Below are positions 57,193 to 64,000 of a DNA stretch of 64,000 nucleotides, piece after piece; position 1 is the stretch's first letter, and every line of letters starts with the position of its first letter. Position numbers and translations under genes: made by a program. Under the pieces are notes generated by a model that saw only the letters and a list, made by a program, of their open reading frames with translations, did not search any database and had not been told where the DNA came from. This DNA comes from Streptomyces xanthophaeus (GTDB lineage Bacteria > Actinomycetota > Actinomycetes > Streptomycetales > Streptomycetaceae): positions 124,001 to 188,000 of the forward strand of contig NZ_JOFT01000013.1 of assembly GCF_000725805.1 (NCBI RefSeq), given 5' to 3'.

Positions 57193-58632
57193 CTAGAACG
57201 GGTGCCCGGCGGGGTCGGTACGGGCCGTGGTCCAGCGGAGTTCCGTGAAGGCGTCCAGATTCGCCTCGCCGCCGAAGCGGGAGCCGTTCCCGGAGGCGCC
57301 GACCCCGCCGAAGGGGGCCACGGCCTCGTCGTTCACCGTCTGGTCGTTGATGTGGACGATCCCGGTCGGGATGCGCTCGGACAGGTCCAGGGCGCGGCCC
57401 ACGTCCCGGGTCACGATGCCGAGGGAGAGGCCGTAGGGGCCCGCCGCGGCCAGCGCCACCGCCTCCTCCTCCGTCGCGAAGGACCGTACGGGGGCGACCG
57501 GGCCGAAGACCTCCTCCGTGTAGCAGGGGGTGTCGTCGGCGGCCCCGGCCAGCACGGTCGGCCGGTAGAACAGGTCCCGGTGACTGCCGCCCGTGACGAG
57601 CTTGGCACCCTGCGCGGTGCTGGCCTCGACCAGGGCGTGCACGCGTTCCACCTGGCTGGCGTCGATCAGCGGGCCCAGGTGCACCTGCTCGCGGTACGGG
57701 TCCCCCACGGCGAGGGCATCGGCCCGCGCGGCGAGCCGCTCGACGTACTCGTCGTAGAGCGAGGCGTGCACGAGGTGGCGGCCGGCCGTCATGCAGATCT
57801 GGCCCTGGTGGAAGAAGGAACCCCAGGAGGCCTGGGCCACGGCGGCCTCGACGTCGGCGTCACGCAGCACGAGGAGGGCGGAGTTGCCGCCCAGCTCCAG
57901 ATGGACGCGCTTGAGGTGACGGCCCGCCAGTTCGCCGACGGCCCGCCCGCTGGCGGTGGACCCGGTGAACGACACCACCCGGACCCGGGGGTCCTCCACC
58001 ACGGCGGCTCCGGTCGCGGCGCCGCCGGGCAGTACGTGCAGCAGTCCGGCCGGAAGGCCCGCGGCGGCGAAGACGGCCGCGAGCGCCAGGCCGCCGCAGA
58101 CGGCGGTGCGCCGGTCGGGCTTGAGCAGGACCGCGTTGCCCAGCGCGAGCGCCGGCGCGACCGAGCGGATCGCGAGGATCAGCGGGGCGTTGAAGGGGGC
58201 CACGACGCCCACCACCCCGGCCGGGACCCGGCGGGTGAAGGACAGCCGCGGCGATTCGCTCGCCAGCACCTGCCCGGTGGGCCGCGAGGCCAGGGCGGCG
58301 GCCTCGTAGCACTCCTGTGCGGCGACGTGCAGCTCGAAGTCGCCCTTGCCGGGGATGGAGCCGGATTCCCGCACCAGCCAGTCCCGCAGTTCACCGGCGT
58401 GGGCCGAGAACAGGTCCCCGGCGCGGCGCAGTACGGCCGCCCGCTCGAGGTGGGTGGACCGCGCCCAGTCGCGCTGCGCCGCCGCGGCGCGGACCGCGGC
58501 GTCGGCCACGTCGCCGGGCGAGGCCAGGTCGAGGGTGGCGAGGGTGTGTCCGGTGGCGGGTTCGAGGACCGGTGCGGTGCCTCCGGTCAGGGTGGGTCCG
58601 TCCTGCCAGAACGTCGGGTCGAGGAGCGGCAT
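57193..58632 (-). CDS. Aromatic aldehyde dehydrogenase (benzaldehyde/vanillin type)
   Basis: The 479-residue NAD(P)-dependent dehydrogenase has the cofactor motif FTGSTASGRAVGE near 220-232, the general base Glu in LELGGNSALLVL near 245 and the catalytic Cys in GQICMTAGRH near 279. VAPFNAPLILAIRSVAPALALGNAVLLKPD matches the benzaldehyde/vanillin dehydrogenase branch (family memory). The ATG at 58632 gives the normal family start; an earlier in-frame start only adds a Pro/Arg-rich stretch. With the thiolase upstream it suggests use of aromatic compounds. Confidence 0.88.
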   Translation of the reverse strand: MPLLDPTFWQDGPTLTGGTAPVLEPATGHTLATLDLASPGDVADAAVRAAAAQRDWARSTHLERAAVLRRAGDLFSAHAGELRDWLVRESGSIPGKGDFELHVAAQECYEAAALASRPTGQVLASESPRLSFTRRVPAGVVGVVAPFNAPLILAIRSVAPALALGNAVLLKPDRRTAVCGGLALAAVFAAAGLPAGLLHVLPGGAATGAAVVEDPRVRVVSFTGSTASGRAVGELAGRHLKRVHLELGGNSALLVLRDADVEAAVAQASWGSFFHQGQICMTAGRHLVHASLYDEYVERLAARADALAVGDPYREQVHLGPLIDASQVERVHALVEASTAQGAKLVTGGSHRDLFYRPTVLAGAADDTPCYTEEVFGPVAPVRSFATEEEAVALAAAGPYGLSLGIVTRDVGRALDLSERIPTGIVHINDQTVNDEAVAPFGGVGASGNGSRFGGEANLDAFTELRWTTARTDPAGHPF

Positions 58633-58804
58633 GACGCGGGGCCTCCGGGTGGGGATGGGCGGGGTGCCGGACGGGGTGCCGGGCACGGGGACCCGGCGGG
58701 GGGGAGCGGCAGCACGCGCCATCGTGCCAGACCGGAGGCGCCACTTCTGTTCAGTTATTGGGCAGTTGACGCGGGGCGGTGACCGGAAACGATCGCCGTA
58801 CGGC

Positions 58805-60004
58805 TCAGCGTTCGAGGACGAGCGCGATGCCCTGCCCGACTCCGATGCACAGCGCCGCCAGACCGGTCCCGGAGCCCGCCGCGGCCAGCTGGTGCGCGAC
58901 CGAGCCGGCCAGCCGGGCTCCCGAGGCGCCGAGCGGGTGGCCGATCGCGATGGCGCCGCCCCGCGGGTTCACCACGGCCGGGTCGAGCTCCGGCCAGGCC
59001 GCGAGGCAGCCCAACGCCTGAGCGGCGAAGGCCTCGTTGAGCTCGAAGGCGGTGAGGTCGCCGAGGCCCCGCCCGGCCTTGGCCAGCGCCCGCTGGACGG
59101 CGTCCACCGGGCCGAGGCCGAAGAACTGGGGCTCGATCCCGGTGACGGCGGAGGTGCTGATCCGGGCGAGCGGCTCGCGCCCGGTGGCCGCCAGCCCCTC
59201 CTCGTCGGTCAGCAGCAGGGCGGCGGCCCCGTCGTTGAGCGGGGAGGCGTTGCCGGCCGTGACCGTGCCGCGGCCGTCCGTCCGGAAGGCGGGCTTCAGC
59301 CGGGCCAGCGCCTCGGGGGTGGAGCCCTCGCGGATGCTCTCGTCGCGCAGCAGGTCCGCGCCGGGGTAGGGGACCACCTCGGCGTCGTAGTGCCCGGCCG
59401 CCCAGGCGGCGGCCGCCTTGCGGTGGCTCTCCAGGGCGAAGGCGTCCTGCGCCTCGCGGGTGATGCCGTACTTGTCGGCGACGAGCTCGGCGCCCTCCCC
59501 CAGCGAGCCGGTCCACTCCTCGGGCATCCGCGGGTTGGTCATCCGCCAGCCGAGGGTGGTGGACCACATCTGCTGGTGGGCGGCGGGGAAGGCCCGTTCG
59601 GGCTTCTGCACCACCCAGGGCGCGCGGGTCATCGACTCGACCCCGCCCGCGATGGCCACGGAGGCATCGCCGAGGGCGATGGCCCGGGCGGCCTGCACCA
59701 CGGCTTCGAGCCCGGACCCGCAGAGCCGGTTCACGGTGACCCCGGGCACCGTCACGGGCAGGCCGGCCAGCAGCACGGCCATGCGGGCCACGTCGCGGTT
59801 GTCCTCGCCGGCGCCGTTGGCGTCACCGAAGACGACGTCGTCGATGCGGGCCGGGTCGAGGGCGGGCGTACGGTCCACGAGCGCGCGGACCACGTGCGCG
59901 GCGAGGTCGTCCGGCCGGACCCCGGCGAAGGCACCGCCGAACTTGCCGATCGGGGTACGGACGGCGTCGACCACGTAGACGTCGCGGACGGTGCGGATGC
60001 TCAT
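58805..60004 (-). CDS. Thiolase (acetyl-CoA C-acyltransferase, PcaF/PaaJ-like)
   Basis: The 399-residue thiolase has the nucleophile Cys in NRLCGSGLEAV near residue 92, NEAFAAQALGCL near 327, the His in GGAIAIGHPLGASGAR near 351 and the final Cys motif CIGVGQGIALVLER near 385. It starts with VYVVDAVRTPIGKFGGAFAGVRPDDLAA, typical of beta-ketoadipyl-CoA thiolases. The ATG at 60004 is preferred over one 20 codons upstream that has only Arg/Pro-rich sequence. It is one of two linked leftward catabolic genes downstream of the LacI gene. Confidence 0.9.
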   Translation of the reverse strand: MSIRTVRDVYVVDAVRTPIGKFGGAFAGVRPDDLAAHVVRALVDRTPALDPARIDDVVFGDANGAGEDNRDVARMAVLLAGLPVTVPGVTVNRLCGSGLEAVVQAARAIALGDASVAIAGGVESMTRAPWVVQKPERAFPAAHQQMWSTTLGWRMTNPRMPEEWTGSLGEGAELVADKYGITREAQDAFALESHRKAAAAWAAGHYDAEVVPYPGADLLRDESIREGSTPEALARLKPAFRTDGRGTVTAGNASPLNDGAAALLLTDEEGLAATGREPLARISTSAVTGIEPQFFGLGPVDAVQRALAKAGRGLGDLTAFELNEAFAAQALGCLAAWPELDPAVVNPRGGAIAIGHPLGASGARLAGSVAHQLAAAGSGTGLAALCIGVGQGIALVLER

Positions 60005-60241
60005 CGGGGCTCTCCTGGGCGGATCCGTACGGGAGGCGGCGCGTCGGTGCGCGGGTGTCGGCACGGCCGCACCGCCGGGTGCGCCCGGTGGGGCGCGCCC
60101 GCAGTCTCCGTCCGAGCGTCACCGCCTGTCAACGGCCCCCGGGACCCGGCCCGGCCCCCCACGGGGACGAGGAGCCCGGGTGCGGGCGCCGGGGCAGGTC
60201 CGGCGGCACCGCCGGGCCCGGCAGCCCGGCGCGCCGCCGCG

Positions 60242-61288
60242 TCAGGTCGACTCGCGGGGGACGGCCCTGGCCGCCATCAGGTCGTGCCGCTCGGTGACCT
60301 CGGAGGGTTCGCGCACGGCACGGTCCACCAGGGACGCCAGGTGGTCCCCGGTCGGCATCTCGATCTGCACCGTGCTCAGCCGGGGCCGCAGCAGCCGTCC
60401 GATCAGCAGGTCGTCGGCCCCGATGACGGCGACGTCCTCGGGGATGCGCAGGCCCTCGTCCTGCAGGGCGCGCATCAGCAGCATGGCGTACTCGTCGTTG
60501 TACGCGAAGACGCCGTCCAGGCCGAGACCGCGCCAGCGGGCCGCCAGCGCCGCGGCCGACTCCTCCGTGTAGGCCATCGGCACCGGCTCGATCAGGGCCC
60601 CCTCGACCGAACGGGCACCCGCGAGCCGGGGGTCGGAGAAGAGCCCCATCCCCTCCTCCTGCGGAACGACCACGCCGATCCGGCGGTGGCCCCGTTCGAC
60701 GAGGTGCGCGGCGGCCCGGGCGCCCACCTCCTGCTGATCCATGACGAGCGCGTGCGCCCCGGGCACGCTGACCGGCCCCATCGTTATCACCGCGCGGGCC
60801 CCGGCCCGTTTGAGCGTGGCGACGTTGTGCGCGGAGAGCGTGATCTCGCCGAGCGAGATGACCGCCACCGGGCGCAGCTCCGCCCAGGCGCGCGCAGCCT
60901 CGTCGCCGCTGAGGCCGAGGCTGCCGTACTGGACGACGGTGTAGTCGAGGCGGCGCAGCCCCCACTGGAGTTCGTTGAGGAAGGTGCTGTAGAGCGGTCC
61001 GACCGGCACGTGCGAGGTCGGCAGCAGCACGATCCGGGTGTGCCCGGCCCGCAGGCTGCGCGCCGCGGCGTGCGGCACGTAGCCGAGTTCCTCGGCGGCC
61101 TCGCGGACCTTGCGGCGGGTCGGCTCGCTGATCCGCACGGCTTCGGCGTTGTTCAGCACGTACGAGACCGTCGCGCGCGAGACGCCCGCGAGGCGGGCCA
61201 CGTCCGCGCTGGTCGCCGCGGTGGGCGGCTGCGTGGGGGACCCGGAGGCCGGGGTGGGCGGCTTCGGCGATTTCGATGACTGAGGCAT
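60242..61288 (-). CDS. LacI family transcriptional regulator
   Basis: The 348-residue regulator has an N-terminal disordered stretch (about 25 residues), a LacI HTH (TSADVARLAGVSRATVSYVLNNAEAVRISEPTRRKV, about 27-62), hinge helix (VPHAAARSLRAG) and periplasmic-binding-protein-like effector domain (about 85-348; GVFAYNDEYAMLLMRAL, VAVIGADDLLIGRLLRPRLSTV). The ATG at 61288 begins MPQSSKSP. It is divergent from the alpha/beta hydrolase gene and sits above tandem operators at 61361-61385, so it probably regulates both directions. Effector unknown. Confidence 0.92.
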   Translation of the reverse strand: MPQSSKSPKPPTPASGSPTQPPTAATSADVARLAGVSRATVSYVLNNAEAVRISEPTRRKVREAAEELGYVPHAAARSLRAGHTRIVLLPTSHVPVGPLYSTFLNELQWGLRRLDYTVVQYGSLGLSGDEAARAWAELRPVAVISLGEITLSAHNVATLKRAGARAVITMGPVSVPGAHALVMDQQEVGARAAAHLVERGHRRIGVVVPQEEGMGLFSDPRLAGARSVEGALIEPVPMAYTEESAAALAARWRGLGLDGVFAYNDEYAMLLMRALQDEGLRIPEDVAVIGADDLLIGRLLRPRLSTVQIEMPTGDHLASLVDRAVREPSEVTERHDLMAARAVPREST

Positions 61289-61360
61289 TGCCGTGGCATC
61301 TTTCCAGACCTGTGTCCCCCGGTGACCGGCGGATGGCCGGAACCGCATGCTACACAGCAG

Positions 61361-61385
61361 TGACACGTTTCATTGACACGTGTCA
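61361..61385. promoter_or_regulatory. Two adjacent LacI-type operators
   Basis: TGACACGTGTCA (61374-61385) is a perfect 12-bp palindrome. TGACACGTTTCA (61361-61372) is the same with one mismatch, 13 bases upstream. They lie between the LacI gene (start 61288) and the hydrolase gene (start 61537). Confidence 0.8.
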
Positions 61386-61536
61386 CGAAGGCCTCGCGCG
61401 CCGCCCACCTGGTGCGACGCACCCCCTCCGCACCCCCTCCGCACTCCCGGCGCCGAAGTGTGACCGCCCGGCCGGCACCGGGAGCACGACACAGCCCGCC
61501 GACCCCGTACCGCACCTCATCGAGAAGGGCACCACC

Positions 61537-62250
61537 GTGCAGCTCCACACACGTACCTGGGGCGAGGGCGACCGCGTCGCGCTCCTGGTCCACGGCATGA
61601 TGGCCGACCACCGGACCTGGCGCCGGGTCGGTCCCGCCCTCGCCGCCCTCGGCTACCGCGTCATCGCGGTCGACCTCCGCGGCCACGGCACCAGCGGCCG
61701 GGGCGAGTACACCCCCGCCCACTACGCCGACGACCTGGTCGAGACCCTCCCGGCCGGGGCCGAACTCGCCCTCGGCCACTCCCTCGGCGGCCTGGCCCTC
61801 TCCCTCGCCGTGGAGCGCCTGGCCCCGCGCCGGGCCGTGTTCAGCGACCCGGCATGGCACCTGGCCGGCCCTGCGGAGGGCATCGGGCCGGAGGTCCTGG
61901 CGCAGTTCAAGTCGGCGCCGAAGGAGCAGATCCGAGTCCTGAACCCGCGCTGGGAGGAGGCGGACGTCGACATCGAGCTGCTGACCCTCGCCCTGTGGGA
62001 CGAGACGACCGCCCTGGGCCTGCGCCCGCTGCTCGGCTCGGACCTGATGCCGGCCGCGCCGGTGGTGCCCTCGCTGGTCCAGCTCGCCGACCCCAGCATG
62101 CTGATCGACGCGGAGCGGGCGGCCCTGCTGAAGCGGCGCGGCTTCGAGGTCCGCCCGGTACCCGGCGCCGGACACACCATCCACCGGGACGACTTCGACG
62201 GCTTCATGGCCTCCCTGGAAGGCTGGATCCAGGCGCCTCCTGTCCCCTAG
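61537..62250 (+). CDS. Alpha/beta hydrolase
   Basis: The 237-residue hydrolase has the oxyanion-hole motif LVHGMMADHRTW near 17-28, DLRGHGTSG near 49, the nucleophile elbow LGHSLGGLA near 76-84 (Ser), an acid near 195 and the His in GAGHTIHRDDFDG near 215. It is a general esterase or hydrolase without a specific substrate call. The GTG at 61537 follows GAGAAGGGCACCACC; upstream in-frame codons lack family similarity and cross the operators. Confidence 0.88.
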   Translation: MQLHTRTWGEGDRVALLVHGMMADHRTWRRVGPALAALGYRVIAVDLRGHGTSGRGEYTPAHYADDLVETLPAGAELALGHSLGGLALSLAVERLAPRRAVFSDPAWHLAGPAEGIGPEVLAQFKSAPKEQIRVLNPRWEEADVDIELLTLALWDETTALGLRPLLGSDLMPAAPVVPSLVQLADPSMLIDAERAALLKRRGFEVRPVPGAGHTIHRDDFDGFMASLEGWIQAPPVP

Positions 62251-62308
62251 CCCGTACGACCGCTGCCCGCTACCGTCGACCTACCGAGCGGTAACGGGGA
62301 GGTCGCGG

Positions 62309-63790
62309 GTGTCGGATTCTTCAGCGTCAACGGTCCCGAGGGGCCCGGCAGGCGCGGCGGCCGCCTCGCTGACCCCGCCCTGCGGGCTGGTCGAGATGGC
62401 CGCCGCCCTCGCCGAAGGAAGCGTCACGGCACGGCAGTTGACCGAGGACGCGCTGCGCCGGATCACCGCGGCGCAGCCCGGGCTCAACGCCTTCCGGATC
62501 GTCCGCGGCGAGGCCGCGCTCGCGGAGGCGGACGCGGCGGACCGGCGGCTCGCCGCCGGGGAACGCCTGCCGCTGCTGGGCGTGCCCCTCGCCGTCAAGG
62601 ACGACATGGACGTGGCCGGTGAGCCCACCGCCTTCGGCTGCGCCGGGGCGTTCGCACCGAAGGCCGCCGACGGCGAGGCGGTACGCAGGCTCCGCGCGGC
62701 CGGTGCGGTGATCGTCGGCAAGACCCAGACTCCCGAGCTGGGCCAGTGGCCCTTCACCGAGGGCGAGGCCTTCGGTGCGACCCGCAACCCGTGGAACCCG
62801 GCCTACACGCCCGGCGGTTCGTCGGGCGGTTCGGCGGCCGCCGTGGCGGCGGGGCTGGTCCCGGCGGCGCTCGGGTCGGACGGCGCGGGCTCCGTCCGGA
62901 TCCCCGCGGCCTGGACCCACCTGGTGGGGGTGAAACCGCAGCGCGGGCGCATCTCCACCTGGCCGGCGCCCGAGTCCTTCCACGGCCTCACCGTCAACGG
63001 GGTGCTGGCCCGCAGCGTCGCGGACGCCGCACTGCTGCTGGACGCGGCGAGCGGCCCGCACCCGCAGGACCTGCACCGGCCGGAGCCGATCTCGGCGCGG
63101 GAGGCGGCCCGGCGGGCACCGCGCCGGCTGCGGATCGCCCTGTCCTTCGGTACAGCCTTCACCGCCACGGCCAAGTCCGTGGACCCGCAGGTCCGTTCGG
63201 CGGTGGAGGGGCTGGCGGCGCGGCTGGAGTCGCTGGGCCACGAGGTGGTCCCGGAGGATCCCCGGTACGGCCCGGTCGGGCTGGCCTTCGTACCCCGCGC
63301 GACCAGCGGCGTACGGGACCTGGCGGCCCTGGTGCCGGACCGTTCGCTGCTGGACCCGCGCACCCACGAGGCGGTGCGCACGGGCCGGCTGCTGGGCGGG
63401 CCGGCGCTGCGGATCTCCCGCCGGGCCGAGGCGGCCCTGCAGCGGCGGGTCGGGGAGGTCTTCGGCCGCTTCGACGTGGTGCTGACGCCGACGACGGCCA
63501 CGCCCCCGCTGCGGATCGGGGCCCTGGCCGGTCTGGGGGCGCTGGCCACGGACCGGGCGATGATCGCCGCCTGCCCGTACGCCTGGACGTGGAACGTCCT
63601 GGGCTGGCCGGGCGTGAGCGTCCCGGCGGGCTTCACGGCCGGCGGTCTCCCGCTGGGGGCGCAGCTGCTGGGCCCGGCGGAAGCGGAGCCGCTGCTGCTG
63701 TCGCTGGCCGCGCAGCTGGAGGCGGAGGGCGGCTGGGCCGCGCACTGGCCTCCGGGATTCGGCGGCGGCGCGGCGGGCGGCGCACCCTAG
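62309..63790 (+). CDS. Amidase (amidase signature family)
   Basis: The 493-residue amidase has the signature Lys in PLAVKDDMDVAG near 96 and the Gly/Ser-rich signature GGSSGGSAAAVAAG near 168-181 holding the cis-Ser and nucleophile Ser. ALGSDGAGSVRIPAAW follows, and the end is VSVPAGFTAGGLPLGAQLLGP. Substrate not predictable. The GTG is preceded by GGGGAGGTCGCG. A 12-bp inverted repeat TACCGAGCGGTA (62282-62293) lies just upstream and could be an operator. Confidence 0.9.
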   Translation: MSDSSASTVPRGPAGAAAASLTPPCGLVEMAAALAEGSVTARQLTEDALRRITAAQPGLNAFRIVRGEAALAEADAADRRLAAGERLPLLGVPLAVKDDMDVAGEPTAFGCAGAFAPKAADGEAVRRLRAAGAVIVGKTQTPELGQWPFTEGEAFGATRNPWNPAYTPGGSSGGSAAAVAAGLVPAALGSDGAGSVRIPAAWTHLVGVKPQRGRISTWPAPESFHGLTVNGVLARSVADAALLLDAASGPHPQDLHRPEPISAREAARRAPRRLRIALSFGTAFTATAKSVDPQVRSAVEGLAARLESLGHEVVPEDPRYGPVGLAFVPRATSGVRDLAALVPDRSLLDPRTHEAVRTGRLLGGPALRISRRAEAALQRRVGEVFGRFDVVLTPTTATPPLRIGALAGLGALATDRAMIAACPYAWTWNVLGWPGVSVPAGFTAGGLPLGAQLLGPAEAEPLLLSLAAQLEAEGGWAAHWPPGFGGGAAGGAP

Positions 63791-63831
63791 GCCGCCTCCG
63801 GGGCACGTCGTGCCGGGGCCGCGCGAACCGC

Positions 63832-63837
63832 TAATCT
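63832..63837 (+). promoter_or_regulatory. -10 box (TAATCT) of a leaderless gene at the right edge
   Basis: TAATCT ends 7 bases before the ATG at 63845, with no ribosome site. This is the standard spacing for a leaderless transcript. Confidence 0.6.
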
Positions 63838-63844
63838 CGCCCGG

Positions 63845-64000
63845 ATGACGGCACTTTCGCATCACGGCAACGGCCACATCGCGCAGCCCGGACGGGACGG
63901 GGCCACGGCGACCACCGAGGCCGATCCGCGCGCCATCGGCCCGGTGCGCACCGAGTACGCACCCGACCCCGACGGGGATCCGGATCCGGGCGAGATCGTG
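63845..64000 (+). CDS. PemK/MazF-like protein, N-terminus only (cut by window edge)
   Basis: The 52 visible codons read MTALSHHGNGHIAQPG and later RAIGPVRTEYAPDPDGDPDPGEIV, where the frame leaves the window. PDPGEIV is the usual beginning of a PemK/MazF endoribonuclease fold, and a His/Pro-rich head of this kind is known from Streptomyces PemK-family proteins. The conserved catalytic parts are outside. No antitoxin gene is seen upstream in this window. Confidence 0.6.
   Translation, partial: MTALSHHGNGHIAQPGRDGATATTEADPRAIGPVRTEYAPDPDGDPDPGEIV

Overview
The window looks like a Streptomyces chromosome. Base composition is very GC-rich, GTG starts and 4-base stop/start overlaps are common, and several genes begin directly at a -10 box (leaderless). 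Families typical of the genus are present (DUF5988, DUF6153, DUF6230/DUF6114, Rv1733c-type proteins). I see no tRNA, rRNA or CRISPR array. All names rest on motif recognition and remembered family patterns, not on searches.

Left part (1-31.5 kb): a stress/redox island with much gene decay. Its content resembles the DosR/DevR (mycobacteria) or OsdR (Streptomyces) dormancy regulons: a type II cation ATPase, an Rv1733c-type membrane protein, two flavodoxins, a PEP-synthase-like gene, a HAD phosphatase coupled to a GH65 glycoside phosphorylase, an HTH-pyridoxamine oxidase, a beta-CASP metallo-beta-lactamase RNase, a CBS-BON protein, cyclic-nucleotide-binding-fold proteins, a PfkB kinase, an Hsp20 relic and a PAS-SpoIIE phosphatase. 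Palindromes of the type GGG(A/C)C-N4-5-GG(T/C)CC, often in tandem 20-21 bp apart, lie upstream of several of these genes and could be the shared operator. Embedded in the island is a sulfane-sulfur detoxification cluster (13.8-17.4 kb): a persulfide-dioxygenase/rhodanese fusion, two more rhodaneses, a TauE/SafE exporter and a CstR-like repressor, with three near-identical palindromic operators. A metal P1B-ATPase with altered motifs follows. Many island genes are broken: PEP synthase lacks the end of its catalytic barrel, an alcohol dehydrogenase is reduced to scraps, and a cNMP-fold gene, a slipin, an antiporter, a DUF1214 gene and a DUF305 gene are deleted or frameshifted.

Boundary (29.6-34.5 kb): two different IS5-like transposase remnants, short direct repeats, two small secreted proteins, a 5'-truncated gene, and a decayed three-gene locus (nucleotidyltransferase, E2-like protein, membrane protein) that looks like a dead short type II CBASS anti-phage system.

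Right part (34.6-64 kb): intact core-type chromosome. It holds a pirin, a TPR protein, an RlmG-like methyltransferase, a leaderless MerR regulator, a DUF6230-DUF6114-secreted protein operon, a penicillin-acylase-family hydrolase, DUF2087 and a phosphoesterase. It then has a tightly coupled five-gene operon WGR/DUF4132 - MoxR AAA+ - DUF5682 - VWA - SWIM (44.4-54.8 kb), which matches the uncharacterised E. coli yehI/L/M/P/Q set and is the most interesting intact system here. After that come a flavoprotein disulfide reductase, a thioredoxin, an aromatic-aldehyde dehydrogenase, a thiolase, a LacI regulator with tandem operators facing an alpha/beta hydrolase, an amidase, and the start of a PemK/MazF-like gene cut by the right edge.
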